A DNA stretch of 64,000 nucleotides from Zestosphaera sp. (GCA_038727705.1 JAVYVJ010000001.1:31924-95923), one strand, 5' to 3'; positions 33,325 through 42,198 are shown, counted from the first letter of the stretch. The notes: generated by a model from the sequence alone, not told the origin. Translations and numbers: made by a program.

Positions 33325-33397
33325 CCAAAGTTTAAGGAAGCAAGTCACAAAATCGCGGCTGAGTTCCCTTCTGCATGAATTTTTAGGCACGCCCGTA

Positions 33398-33421
33398 CTC
33401 CTATGTAGGAGAGCTTAAATA
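33398..33421 (+). promoter_or_regulatory. Inverted repeat abutting a box A, upstream of a structured non-coding stretch
   Basis: CTCCTA (33398-33403) and TAGGAG (33406-33411) form a perfect inverted repeat directly before CTTAAATA (33414-33421), a good box A. Transcription would start near 33443, at the head of the non-coding stretch that follows. The repeat could be a regulator site or coincidental. Confidence 0.35.
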
Positions 33422-33441
33422 CGGGGTAAGGTTAAGTACTT

Positions 33442-33684
33442 ATGATGATGAAAGGTATTACCAACGACCCGGTGAGTTAGACGCTAGACACTGACGACGC
33501 TCCCGTGAACCCCCGACCTAGAGGTCAGCGTCCGTCTCCGGATTAGAGACGGTTTTCAGGTTCTGCGTACCTATCAACAACCCTGCCCTCAGGGCTCACG
33601 GTAGTCCGCTGACCGCCTGAGTACCGCTGAGAGGGGCTCGGTGGTGAGGCCAGTCATGTAAATCTGCGTCAGGGCTGAACCCAC
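33442..33684 (+). ncRNA. Candidate structured RNA between alba and a small leftward gene
   Basis: A gene-free stretch with several hairpins in series: GACGCT (33496-33501) / AGCGTC (33527-33532) enclosing GACC-TAGA-GGTC (33515-33526); CCGTCTC (33532-33538) / GAGACGG (33546-33552) followed by TTTT; and GCCCT/AGGGC near 33580. A box A lies about 22 bp upstream. The first bases could also be read as a 12-codon open frame (MMMKGITNDPVS). I could not match it to RNase P, SRP or guide RNA. The whole gap 33303-33684 otherwise holds only the alba terminator and this promoter. Confidence 0.35.
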
Positions 33685-33924
33685 CTAAGCGGTCTGCGTG
33701 AATTTCCTGTAGCTGTTCAGGAGGACGTAGGTTCGTGAGATTCTTGGGTACTCATCGCACGGAGTCTCATACTCCTCCCCTGTAGTTAGCTTGACCACGA
33801 GCTTACTTATCCTCATATTGCCTCTCTTCTCGCACTCAACTAGCTTGAACTCCTTGACAAGGCCGTTGATAGCCAGTCCCTCGAGCCTTAGGATATCGAT
33901 CACCTCATCCGTCAACTCACACAC
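33685..33924 (-). CDS. Small hypothetical protein
   Basis: 79 residues, unrecognised. It has an amphipathic N-terminal helix (LTDEVIDILRLEGLAINGLV) then beta strands (KLVVKLTTGEEYETP) and two Cys (residues 2 and about 55). No membrane segment. It starts at ATG 33924 and is divergent from the DHPS-related gene, separated by 55 bp. Coding potential rests on length and composition. Confidence 0.5.
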   Translation of the reverse strand: MCELTDEVIDILRLEGLAINGLVKEFKLVECEKRGNMRISKLVVKLTTGEEYETPCDEYPRISRTYVLLNSYRKFTQTA

Positions 33925-33979
33925 CCACTAATATAATGACCTAGACTTATATTTTGGGTTTAAGCTGGGGTGTGAGTGT

Positions 33980-35569
33980 TTGAAGGTGTTGCTAGCGACC
34001 TCCAAGGTCGCCAGACCCATGCTTGAGGAGGTGCTTAAGGAGGTCTCGAGCCTGGTTGAGCCCCGCATATTCGAGCTGAGCGTGCCCGTAGCCTCTATGG
34101 CTACAACCGGACTCATATCTGAGGAGCTGGGGAGGCTACGTAGCGAGCTTGGAAGCTACGACCTAGTTATAATCCCGGGCTTAAGCATGGGATCAGCCAG
34201 AGAGGTTGAGAAGGCCGTGGGGGTGAAGGCGGTTAAGGGGCCTAGGTACCTCGGCGACCTCCCGGAGATGATTAGACTGCTTAGCCGGGGGTTCGAGTTC
34301 AGTCCGGACGTCCCCGCCGATAACATTATCCAGGAATCCCTCACCAACTACTACTCCAGCAGGATAGGCCACGTAATACGTAGTAGGGAGGCCCTGTTCA
34401 CCGTGAAGAACGTCAAGTTCGCCATGGATCCGCCACCCCTAAACCTCCTCTACGAACACATGGTTGGCGGCAACGACTCCGTGGCGGCGTTGTCAAGGAA
34501 GCTTGAACGGCTGAAGCTACTTGGGTATGAGGGTGTGGTTGTGGGTTGTGGGGTGACGTGTGAGCATCTGGACTCAGTGCGGAGGTCCTTAGCTTTAGTT
34601 AGGGATCAGGACCTCCTAGCCGGGATTGATTTGATCTACGAGGCAGTGCATCAAAGCGGTCTTAAGGACTTGCTTGACTCAAGTGATTTGATACTCAACG
34701 TCTCAGGCAGGAGTTTAGACACGGTCGTCAAGTACTTGAGAAGCGATCAGGTAGTGGTGGTCATACCGGCCGGGGCCGACGAGGGGGTGAGGCCGAGCAG
34801 GGACGTCGGCGGAGTTATCGAAACCCTTGAGGCGCTTGGGATCAGGAATGTGATAATCGATATAGTGACCAAGCCCCCCATGCTCGGCTTCACTGAGAGC
34901 CTCCTTGAAATACGTGAGGTCAAGAAAGAACTCAAACGCCCGATACTCTTCAGCCCCGCTAACGTGTACGAACTGATAGACGCTGACTCCCCGGGGGTCA
35001 TAGCCCTCCTCACAAGCATGGGGTTCGAGTTAGGGGCCTCCTCATTGCTGGTGACCGAGTCGAGCGTTAAGACACGTAACGCCGCGCTTGAGGTGTCGGT
35101 CAGCAGGGAGCTGGTTTACAGGTCCTACATAAAGAAGTCCCCTCCAGTGAATCAGGGTGTGGACCTCCTGATAGTGAAGGATAAGAGGGACCTCAACGTG
35201 CAACCACCTCAAGTCAGTGAAGGTTTAACGCGTGAAGTCAGTGAGGTAACGTCCCTCAGTCCGGACCCGCTTTACTACCTGAAGGTGTACGTCGACAGAG
35301 AGCGTGAGCTCATAGTCGTGGATGTGTATGAGAGGAGTAGTAACAGCCTCCTCAGAAGGTACGTAGGTAGGGGGGCCCTTGACGTGGGCAGGGCCTTGAC
35401 GAGGGAGTGGGGCGTAAGCATGGAGCACGCCCTCTACCTCGGGTACGAGCTGTGCAAGGCTGAGACGGCGTTGAAGCTGGGTAAGTCCTACGTCCAGGAT
35501 GAGGAGTTGTTTAAGATCCCGTACCCCCCACTCGACGCCGGTAGGCGTTATCCTTATAAAGACACTTGA
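33980..35569 (+). CDS. Dihydropteroate synthase-related protein (MJ0107/TIGR00284 type)
   Basis: 529 residues. The N-terminal ~130 residues are an archaeal-specific domain (LSVPVASMATTGLISEEL, DLVIIPGLSMGSA); residues 150-400 form a TIM-barrel related to dihydropteroate synthase (GGNDSVAALSRKLERLKLLGYEGVV, AGIDLIYEAVHQ); the C-terminus is a DUF4346-like domain ending GWxxGYELCKAETALKLGKSYVQDEELF in pattern. Homologues in methanogens have been proposed to act in pterin synthesis, but the activity is unproven. Start TTG 33980 with MKVLLATSKVA is the family's N-terminus. Confidence 0.75.
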   Translation: MKVLLATSKVARPMLEEVLKEVSSLVEPRIFELSVPVASMATTGLISEELGRLRSELGSYDLVIIPGLSMGSAREVEKAVGVKAVKGPRYLGDLPEMIRLLSRGFEFSPDVPADNIIQESLTNYYSSRIGHVIRSREALFTVKNVKFAMDPPPLNLLYEHMVGGNDSVAALSRKLERLKLLGYEGVVVGCGVTCEHLDSVRRSLALVRDQDLLAGIDLIYEAVHQSGLKDLLDSSDLILNVSGRSLDTVVKYLRSDQVVVVIPAGADEGVRPSRDVGGVIETLEALGIRNVIIDIVTKPPMLGFTESLLEIREVKKELKRPILFSPANVYELIDADSPGVIALLTSMGFELGASSLLVTESSVKTRNAALEVSVSRELVYRSYIKKSPPVNQGVDLLIVKDKRDLNVQPPQVSEGLTREVSEVTSLSPDPLYYLKVYVDRERELIVVDVYERSSNSLLRRYVGRGALDVGRALTREWGVSMEHALYLGYELCKAETALKLGKSYVQDEELFKIPYPPLDAGRRYPYKDT

Positions 35570-35594
35570 CAGTTATTCTTGAGTGTGACATGGA

Positions 35595-35813
35595 ATGTCT
35601 GTACGCCGAAGGAAGGTCACTGCAAGGAGGATAGTCGGTAAGAAGGTTGTTAAGGATAAGATCTACCAGTACGAGTACTACACGCTCCCTCTAAACCTCT
35701 ACATCCCTAAAAGTATGGTTGAGAGGTGGGGGGTTGACTTCGTACTTGAGAGGGATGAGGAGAACGGCAGGATAACCATAACCTCCGCGAAGCTCGCTGA
35801 GAAGTCTCGGTAA
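35595..35813 (+). CDS. Small basic AbrB-like hypothetical protein
   Basis: 72 residues with a basic N-terminus (SVRRRKVTARRIVGKKVVKD) and then YEYYTLPLNLYIPKSMVERWG followed by acidic strands, a pattern that resembles a swapped-hairpin AbrB-type fold (LPxxxPKxMxxxWG). It lies 25 bp after the DHPS-related gene and immediately before ogt (the stop TAA abuts the next GTG). A DNA- or RNA-binding role is inference. Confidence 0.6.
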   Translation: MSVRRRKVTARRIVGKKVVKDKIYQYEYYTLPLNLYIPKSMVERWGVDFVLERDEENGRITITSAKLAEKSR

Positions 35814-36188
35814 GTGAGTTTTTTGAAACTGTTGTGTGTTGATGAAGATCTTGAAGGGGGTGTGAGCGCGCATATCTCCCGAGAATGTTTTAGAGAGGCG
35901 GTCAAAATACTGCTCACGATAATTCCGTCAGGGAGGGTGGTGAGCTACTCACGCCTAGCCAGGGTCCTCAAATCACATCCGAGGAGCGTGGCTAACGTCC
36001 TCAGAGGCAATGACGAGCCTATATTGGTTCCATGCCACAGGGTGGTGCACGAAGACGGGCGCTTGGGTGGCTACACGCTTAACGGCAGATCGAGCCCGAG
36101 GTTCAAGGAGAGGCTCTTGCTTTTGGAGGGCGTCACCATCACCGGCGGTAGGGTGGGTGCGGAGCACTTCATTAAGTTGCTCGAGTGA
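35814..36188 (+). CDS. ogt: Methylated-DNA-protein cysteine S-methyltransferase
   Basis: 124 residues covering the alkyltransferase domain: IPSGRVVSYSRLARVL, the helix-turn-helix with RSVANVLRGN (Arg finger and substrate loop), and the acceptor Cys in LVPCHRVVHEDGRLGGY. It removes methyl groups from O6-methylguanine by suicide transfer. The N-terminal domain of long AGTs is reduced to about 25 residues. GTG 35814 starts one base after the upstream stop. Confidence 0.93.
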   Translation: MSFLKLLCVDEDLEGGVSAHISRECFREAVKILLTIIPSGRVVSYSRLARVLKSHPRSVANVLRGNDEPILVPCHRVVHEDGRLGGYTLNGRSSPRFKERLLLLEGVTITGGRVGAEHFIKLLE

Positions 36189-36189
36189 T

Positions 36190-36522
36190 TCAGAAGGGGG
36201 TCTCAACCCCCCTGCTGTTTAGAACGTGTGAGATGGTCCACTTGAGCACCTCATAATCTCTCTTCTCACTTCCGAACATGCTGTTCTGCCTGACTACCTC
36301 CACGCCTCTAAAGAATAGGGATATGGTTACGTTCTCGTCGCCGGCGTCATCAACGTGGAGCACTGCCGTCAGCACCAGTCCCCTAGACCTCTCCTCCAGC
36401 CTTCTTAAGATCCTGTGTATTGACTGCGTCCTCTGGAAGTTCGGGCCGAGAATCGCTACTAACACCACCTCGTTGCTGTAGACCAGCTCCATCAAGCTCT
36501 TCAAGTCATCTAGGACTTTCAT
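36190..36522 (-). CDS. Hypothetical protein, last gene of the DUF354-rnhB-drg operon
   Basis: 110 residues, unrecognised. It alternates strand and helix (NEVVLVAILGPNF, LVLTAVLHVDDAGDENVTISLFFRG), consistent with a small alpha/beta fold. No catalytic motif. It overlaps the zinc protein gene by 17 bp and is likely co-translated with it. It converges with ogt (1-bp gap). Confidence 0.6.
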   Translation of the reverse strand: MKVLDDLKSLMELVYSNEVVLVAILGPNFQRTQSIHRILRRLEERSRGLVLTAVLHVDDAGDENVTISLFFRGVEVVRQNSMFGSEKRDYEVLKWTISHVLNSRGVETPF

Positions 36523-37381
36523 CGCCTGAGGACCTACACCTACTTGTGTACATATCCCTAATTAATCTCTTCTCTGCAAGGGATAAATATACCTCGACAT
36601 CCACAGGACCTCTGACTAGGGCCGGGTGTTTTAGCCCCTCACTACTAAGCAGTATGGTGTCGTAGTTAAGCAGTTCCTTCAAATCGCTGCACGATAACTC
36701 ACTAACATACTCCCTCAACATCCTCTCGAAGTTCACATCCCTCTTCAGCCGTCGCTCACTGACCGTAGCCCCGCAAACAGCGCAGGTCAGGTCGGGCATT
36801 AAGGAGTTGAAGTTGCATACGGGGCAGATTAGTGGGGGTGACCTGTACCTCCTGGCGAGCCAGGCTTTAAACCACTTAATCCTAAGGACCTCGATTAGGT
36901 CTTCCCTACCGTTCCTCACGAGCTGATGGTAGATTCTCGGCGCAACAATCAGTGCCGAATCCTTAACGCTGAGGACTACGAAGTCCAGCTGCTCGGGCGT
37001 CAGGGTCTCCAACATCTGCACAAGCCTGTTAGCTACAATCTCGTTTATCCCGTCCTTATGCCTGCTGTACCTCTTGACCACGGTCTCAACGCTCGTGTAG
37101 GTGGTCGGGGAGCCGTAGAGTTGAGTCAGTATGTCACGAAGCAGGTCTATATACTGATCCCTGCTTAGACCTAATGAGGTCAGCCCTGCTAACGCCACGA
37201 ACTCATCCACGTTCTCCTCAACCCACGCATCCACGTCAACACTCCTGCGGGCGGACTTCCTCTCCTTACCACCCCCCTTAACGGCTTCCTGCACCTCCGT
37301 CTCTCCAGGCTTTCCCTCACCCTCCCCAGTCTTAGCGCCTTTGCCCTTCCCCCTCTTCTTAACCATCCTGCCTATCACCAA
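36506..37381 (-). CDS. Hypothetical zinc-ribbon protein with charged N-terminus
   Basis: 291 residues. The first ~45 are a low-complexity Lys/Gly/Glu tail (alternative start ATG 37366), then a helical region (50-165), a zinc ribbon CPVCNFNS...CAVCGATV near 190, and a helical C-terminus. The basic tail and ribbon suggest nucleic-acid or ribosome contact, which would suit the neighbouring DRG GTPase and RNase HII, but I know no named family. Start 37381 is 7 bp after drg. Confidence 0.6.
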   Translation of the reverse strand: MVIGRMVKKRGKGKGAKTGEGEGKPGETEVQEAVKGGGKERKSARRSVDVDAWVEENVDEFVALAGLTSLGLSRDQYIDLLRDILTQLYGSPTTYTSVETVVKRYSRHKDGINEIVANRLVQMLETLTPEQLDFVVLSVKDSALIVAPRIYHQLVRNGREDLIEVLRIKWFKAWLARRYRSPPLICPVCNFNSLMPDLTCAVCGATVSERRLKRDVNFERMLREYVSELSCSDLKELLNYDTILLSSEGLKHPALVRGPVDVEVYLSLAEKRLIRDMYTSRCRSSGDESPR

Positions 37382-37388
37382 CTGCCCG

Positions 37389-38582
37389 CTAAATACCTTT
37401 AATCGTGGTCCTTATTTCAATGACGTCCCCGTCCATCAGCTTATGCGTAAGCCCGACCTTCTCCCCGGGGAACTTGGCTGAAGGGCCCCACAGCCTAGCG
37501 TATTTGAAGAACTTCATGAACTCCTCACGTATCTCCTTCACCGCGTCCTCCACCGTGGCGCCCTCCCTAAGCACCATCGGCTTCGGGGAGTGGGTCTCGG
37601 AGTTCGGCTCCTTAGTGTACACCCTTATCAAGTTCAGCATTCTGAAGACCATGCGTGGAACCTGCTCGAAGCCCTCACCCCTCAACGCCGAGACCGGCAC
37701 GACCTCAACACCCGGTATCATACCTCTAATCGACTCCACGGCGCTGGCGACCTGCCCGCCGGTCAGAAGGTCGATCTTGTTTAGGAGTATCAATGACGGC
37801 TTATATGTTATCCTTTCGAAAATGGCTTTCTCGATCTCGTCAAGGGTTACCTCACCCACCACCCTGACTTCAGAGTTGTAGAGCCTGTAACTCTCGAGGA
37901 GCTTCCTGACTTCGTCGGCAGTGCAACCAACTAGCCTCCCGTTCACGACCACTCTGACGCCCTGAAGACCTCTACCCCTAACTATGTGGACCTGCCCCCT
38001 GGGCTTCATTAAGTGAATGCCGACGCCCCCCAACTCATCGAGCATGATCTCCAGCTGTCGACGAGGGTTGTTTGAGGTATCCAGGACGAGAAGCAGTCCG
38101 TCAGCGTTTCTAGCCAGCCCCAATAGCCTGGTTCCCCACCCTATGCCTCCCTTCGACACCCCCTCCACGAAGGCCGGGGTGTCAATTAGCTGAATCTGAA
38201 CATCCTCGAAGGACATCATGCCGGGGACGGGGAACTTAGTTGTGAAGGGTATTTGACCCACTTCAGGCTTGGCGTTGGTTAAGGCTCTGAGCACTGAGCT
38301 CTTGCCGGAGGACGGAAAACCTAAGACGACGACCTGTGCCGCGCCCTCCTTCTCTATGAAGAATGTAGGGCCCCCACCCCCTCTCCTAACCCTCCTCTCC
38401 TCAAGCTCCTTCCTGAGTTCTGAGAGCTTCCTTCTAGACCAAGCGACCAGGTTCTCAGTACCTTTATGCTTAGGCACTGCGGACAGGAACTCCTCCAAGG
38501 CCTCTATCTTCTCCTCAGTGGTTCTCGCCTCCAGGTACTTAACCCATTTAGCCTTGGCCTCGGCAGGTAAGTTAGTCGGCAC
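37389..38582 (-). CDS. DRG-family GTPase (Obg-HflX superfamily, TGS domain)
   Basis: 397 residues: an N-terminal helical region (1-75), a Gly-rich linker (RRGGGGPTFF), G1 LGFPSSGKSSVLRAL near 87, G2/G3 PFTTKFPVPGM and LIDTPAFVEG near 130, a DRG-specific insert, G4 LLNKIDLL near 265, G5 PVSALRGEG, and a C-terminal TGS domain (330-397, ending GDVIEIRTT). Archaeal and eukaryotic DRG proteins bind ribosomes. It sits in the DUF354-rnhB-drg operon. Confidence 0.92.
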   Translation of the reverse strand: MPTNLPAEAKAKWVKYLEARTTEEKIEALEEFLSAVPKHKGTENLVAWSRRKLSELRKELEERRVRRGGGGPTFFIEKEGAAQVVVLGFPSSGKSSVLRALTNAKPEVGQIPFTTKFPVPGMMSFEDVQIQLIDTPAFVEGVSKGGIGWGTRLLGLARNADGLLLVLDTSNNPRRQLEIMLDELGGVGIHLMKPRGQVHIVRGRGLQGVRVVVNGRLVGCTADEVRKLLESYRLYNSEVRVVGEVTLDEIEKAIFERITYKPSLILLNKIDLLTGGQVASAVESIRGMIPGVEVVPVSALRGEGFEQVPRMVFRMLNLIRVYTKEPNSETHSPKPMVLREGATVEDAVKEIREEFMKFFKYARLWGPSAKFPGEKVGLTHKLMDGDVIEIRTTIKGI

Positions 38583-38635
38583 GCTCCCTCCTATAAATCT
38601 TTAAGGATGCAACAACTTAAATCCTGAATAAGGTG

Positions 38636-39307
38636 TCACTTGCTTCCAAGCCATTTCAGAAGCCCCTGATCCTTCCTAACGGGTTTCATACCCAGCCTCG
38701 CGAGCGTTGACCAACTCCTGCGAACGATGGGGACCTCAAGTACTGCGTGCTCACTTAACCACTTAATGGTTCTCGGATCCGATGGGTAGCCACTCCCGAA
38801 ATCTCCGTAGACCTCATGGAGGGTCCTTACGTGGGCGTCCCTCAGGTATTTAGCGATTATTGATGCCGCGGCGACTATCGGGTACTTCCTGTCCGCTCCG
38901 AACTCATACACCAACTCCACGCTCGACGGCAGCCCCTCAACGATCTTGAGCCTGTGTTTGGGGGAGGAGAGCGCGTCAACGTAAACCCTGCCTACCTTGA
39001 AGCCCGCCTCAAACGCGGACTTAACGGCCGACGTTACTGCGTTTACGAATAAATCGTTCACGTTGGCTGCATCTATTTGTCCGGGACTGTATCTCCTGAC
39101 GAACACCACCCTAGCCACCTCAACTATCCTGGGGAATAGGGCGGATCTTGCACGCGGTTTGAGGCGCTTACTGTCCTTCACACCCAAACCTATAAGACTT
39201 CCCTCACCGCCCTCATTGAAGCCCACACACGCGACGAACATGTCCCCTATAACGGGCCCGCGGCCGGCCTCATCTATACCTAGGATTAGGGTCTCCGTAG
39301 GGTTCAT
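38636..39307 (-). CDS. rnhB: Ribonuclease HII
   Basis: 223 residues. Catalytic acids: Asp and Glu in GIDEAGRGPVIGDM near residue 10, Asp in VYVDALSS near 110, and Asp at ADRKYPIVAAASIIAK near 137. The YPSDPRTIKWL motif is typical. It cleaves the RNA of RNA-DNA hybrids. The ATG start overlaps the DUF354 stop by 4 bp (ATGA). Confidence 0.96.
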   Translation of the reverse strand: MNPTETLILGIDEAGRGPVIGDMFVACVGFNEGGEGSLIGLGVKDSKRLKPRARSALFPRIVEVARVVFVRRYSPGQIDAANVNDLFVNAVTSAVKSAFEAGFKVGRVYVDALSSPKHRLKIVEGLPSSVELVYEFGADRKYPIVAAASIIAKYLRDAHVRTLHEVYGDFGSGYPSDPRTIKWLSEHAVLEVPIVRRSWSTLARLGMKPVRKDQGLLKWLGSK

Positions 39308-40365
39308 TCGCCCCCCTCGATCACCTTAAGACATACTTCAATGAGATCCTCAAAGTCCTCCGCGAGTCTCTTCGTGACTTCCGTGGCGTCCTTCACGAAG
39401 GACCCCCGCCCATCAACCAACTCTAACGCCTCCCTAGTCGAAGAGACCTTAAACAGCGGGTAGTTCCTTGCCCTCACGCACTCGTTAACGTGCAGGACGC
39501 CCGGATAGTACGTAATGCCTGCTGTGTTGAGTAAGGCCGCCTCCCTGGCCAGCGTCGAACCCCCGCTGACCACGGCTCTAGCGTGGAAGGCTAAGCTGAC
39601 TCCATCGTAGGATCCCCGAAGCAGAACCACCCCTCCCCCTGCAATTGACTCCATCTTCCTGGCCAGCTCCTCGTGTTCAGGGTATCGAGGGAGGAAAACC
39701 ACCTTCAACCCCCTCCCGAGTGCCTCGATAATGAACTCTTCCAAATCGAAGGCCACGTTAACCCCTCTGTAGTAGGTCGCGTGCGCCTCATGAGGCCTCA
39801 CGATGACGTACTCACCCGGCATCAGGCCTAATGACTTGACGTACTCTACGTCGGGCCTGCTTCTAATTAGCCAGGCCACCTCATCAACGCCGCCATACCT
39901 AACCAGCTCAGCGTCTCTGAGTATGTACCTCCTGACCTCATCCTCAGGTATGCAGTCCGACACTATCACCACATCGGCTAGGGGCAGGGATAGCCTGCTG
40001 GGTATGTAGGCGTGAGGGGAGTCGGTGACTGCCACGTACTTGATCCCCACGCCGAAGGCGAGCCTGGCGGCCGGCGGGTTCGGGTACGCGATCAGCACGT
40101 CCGGCCTGAACCTCTCCACGTACGCGGTTAGGCCGAAGAGCCTGTCAGCGTCCCCCAAAACCTTATCGTAGGGGCTCCCAGCCACATACCTACCGACGAC
40201 GACCGGGTTCAGGCCTACCCTCTTAAGGGCGCCCACCGTGTACTCGTAGTCCCTGCAGGTGACCAGCACCTCATAACCCCTTGTCAGCAACTCCCTGGCT
40301 AGGAAGCCGAAGAGTGTGGCCTGCTTGGAGGTCAGGACATCGATCCATACCCTGAACTTCATCAC
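39304..40365 (-). CDS. DUF354-family protein (GT-B-like fold)
   Basis: 353 residues: FRVWIDVLTSKQATLFGFLA at the N-terminus, AYPNPPAARLAFGVGIKYVAV, TDSPHAYIPSRL, then a C-terminal half with IVRPHEAHATYY and VVSGGSTLAREAALLNTAGI, the pattern of UDP-sugar-binding GT-B domains. DUF354 proteins have no established function to my knowledge; a nucleotide-sugar role is inferred from fold. First gene of a five-gene leftward operon, divergent from glmM. Confidence 0.8.
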   Translation of the reverse strand: MMKFRVWIDVLTSKQATLFGFLARELLTRGYEVLVTCRDYEYTVGALKRVGLNPVVVGRYVAGSPYDKVLGDADRLFGLTAYVERFRPDVLIAYPNPPAARLAFGVGIKYVAVTDSPHAYIPSRLSLPLADVVIVSDCIPEDEVRRYILRDAELVRYGGVDEVAWLIRSRPDVEYVKSLGLMPGEYVIVRPHEAHATYYRGVNVAFDLEEFIIEALGRGLKVVFLPRYPEHEELARKMESIAGGGVVLLRGSYDGVSLAFHARAVVSGGSTLAREAALLNTAGITYYPGVLHVNECVRARNYPLFKVSSTREALELVDGRGSFVKDATEVTKRLAEDFEDLIEVCLKVIEGGE

Positions 40366-40438
40366 CCAAACTATATAGGGATAACCAGCTATATTATAGT
40401 GTGGAGTGACTGCCTAGTTTTAGGGTGGTGTGAGGATC

Positions 40439-41803
40439 ATGAGGCTGTTCGGGACGGACGGCGTCAGAGGGATTGTAAACGAGGACCTGACCCCTGAGTT
40501 CGTGCTCAGACTCGCTTTAGCAATAGCGTCTTACTTCGGCAAGGGCTCGTCGATACTGCTCGGGAGGGATGCAAGAGCCGGCAGCGACTTAATTCATGAC
40601 GTAGTGGCGGGCGCCCTGGCGTCCGCCGGTGTGAGGGTCTACGACGCTGGGTTAACGCCCACCCCAGCGCTTCAATACTACGTGAGTAGAAGGGGGTTCG
40701 ACGGCGGCGTCATGGTGACGGCATCGCACAACCCGCCGCAGTACAGCGGCATTAAGGTGGTTCTTCACGACGGCATTGAAGCACCTAGGGAGGTGGAGGA
40801 GGAGATAGAGAGGCTCTTCAGTGAGGGGAGGTTCAGACGCACTCCTTGGAGGGAATTAAGCCACAGGAGGACGCGCCTGGAAGACGTTAACGAGTTCTAC
40901 GTCAGGGGGGTTCTAAGCCTGATTGACTCAGATAGAGTAAGGAGCAGAGGGTTCAAGGTGGTGGTTGACGCTGCTAACAACGTCGGCGCCCTCACAACAC
41001 CCCACATACTGAGGGGCTTGGGGGTTAAGACTTTAACCGTGAACAGTGATTTAAGCCCTCAACCCTTCAGAGAGCCCGAACCAACCCAGGAGAACCTGGG
41101 GTATCTCGTCGAAATCACTAAGTCCGTCGGGGCGGACTTCGCAGTAGCTCACGACGGGGACGCCGACAGATCCATATTCATAGACAACCTAGGGCGCTAC
41201 GTGCCCGGCGACAGGTCGGCGACCCTCCTATGTAGGCATATAGCCGTCAACAGAAGGGATGAGACCCCTAAACGGGTCGTGACTGCGGTGTCTTCCTCCA
41301 CCATCATCGAGGAGGTTTTGAGGAGGTACGGGATAGAGGTCACGTGGGTAAGGGTCGGCAGTATAGTGATAGCTAGGACCATGCAGAGTTTGGGCGCTAT
41401 GGCGGGGTTTGAGGAGAACGGGGGCTTCATGTACACGCCACATCAGCTCGTCCGGGACGGCGGGATGTCCGCAGCGTTGATGCTTGAGTTACTCAGTGCT
41501 GAGGGACTTCCGCTGGGGGCCCTCCACGACGCGCTCCCGAAGATGCACCTGATCAAGACTAAAGTTCCGCTGAGGGATAGGGGCCTCTCAGACGAAGTGA
41601 TTTCAAGAATTCTGCAGCACTACAGCGACTACAGGGCAGTGACCGTGGACGGTGTTAAGGTTGTTGGGAGTAACTTCTGGTTCCTAGTCAGACCTTCGGG
41701 GACTGAACCACTCCTCAGGGTCTTCGTGGAGGCGGAGACGGAGGCGCTAGCTAAAGAGATTCTTAAGAACCTCCTGGGAATTATTAGTGAGGTATTAGGA
41801 TGA
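40439..41803 (+). CDS. glmM: Phosphoglucosamine/phosphomannomutase
   Basis: About 454 residues: MRLFGTDGVRGI at the N-terminus, catalytic Ser in VMVTASHNPPQYSGIK near 95, metal loop AHDGDADRSIFID near 240, sugar loop GFEENGGFMY and phosphate-binding RPSGTEPLLRVFVEA near the C-terminus. It interconverts hexosamine or hexose 1- and 6-phosphates for cell-surface sugars. ATG 40439 gives the family N-terminus; GTG 40430 is possible. GGGTGG lies upstream. It overlaps the Trm112-like gene by 4 bp. Confidence 0.93.
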   Translation: MRLFGTDGVRGIVNEDLTPEFVLRLALAIASYFGKGSSILLGRDARAGSDLIHDVVAGALASAGVRVYDAGLTPTPALQYYVSRRGFDGGVMVTASHNPPQYSGIKVVLHDGIEAPREVEEEIERLFSEGRFRRTPWRELSHRRTRLEDVNEFYVRGVLSLIDSDRVRSRGFKVVVDAANNVGALTTPHILRGLGVKTLTVNSDLSPQPFREPEPTQENLGYLVEITKSVGADFAVAHDGDADRSIFIDNLGRYVPGDRSATLLCRHIAVNRRDETPKRVVTAVSSSTIIEEVLRRYGIEVTWVRVGSIVIARTMQSLGAMAGFEENGGFMYTPHQLVRDGGMSAALMLELLSAEGLPLGALHDALPKMHLIKTKVPLRDRGLSDEVISRILQHYSDYRAVTVDGVKVVGSNFWFLVRPSGTEPLLRVFVEAETEALAKEILKNLLGIISEVLG

Positions 41804-42186
41804 GACACCCCCTGTTGAACCTGCTCGCGTGTCCGATGTGTAAGGGCTTCCCCCTTAAACTTTACGTGGTGGAGTCGAGGGTCGAGGAGAAGGAATACTC
41901 CGTCAGCAAGCCCTTCTGCGATCACTACTGCGGGAGGGTTGAGAAGCTCATCACTGATGTGGACTCAAGTTCCCTGGATTGTAGTTCATGCGTTAGGGAG
42001 GACGTGCTGCACGGCGTTCTCGTGTGCGGGAAGTGCGGCCGGTGGTACCCGATAATCAACGGGATCCCGTTCATGTATCCGGACGCGAAGAGGCAACATC
42101 CTAAAGTGAGGGCTAAGGAGGAGGAGTTCATCAAAAAATACAAGGATACCCTACCTCAGGAAATCCGTGAGATGCTGAAGCTGTGA
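41800..42186 (+). CDS. Trm112-like zinc protein with an additional Cys module
   Basis: 128 residues. The ends match Trm112/UPF0434: LLNLLACPMCKGFPL (Cys11, Cys14) and LVCGKCGRWYPIINGIPFMYP (Cys76, Cys79). Trm112 activates RNA and protein methyltransferases. Between them sits an insert with four more Cys (FCDHYCG at 40-44 and CSSC at 61-64), enough for a second zinc site. The C-terminal 35 residues are a charged helix. It is translationally coupled to glmM by an ATGA overlap. Confidence 0.75.
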   Translation: MRHPLLNLLACPMCKGFPLKLYVVESRVEEKEYSVSKPFCDHYCGRVEKLITDVDSSSLDCSSCVREDVLHGVLVCGKCGRWYPIINGIPFMYPDAKRQHPKVRAKEEEFIKKYKDTLPQEIREMLKL

Positions 42187-42198
42187 GGGCTTAGCCCC

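Noticed and set aside
33441..33500. Box C/D guide RNA (ATGATGA ... CTGA)
   Set aside because: The spacing between the C-like and D-like boxes (about 39 bases) and the lack of a terminal stem do not fit an archaeal C/D sRNA.
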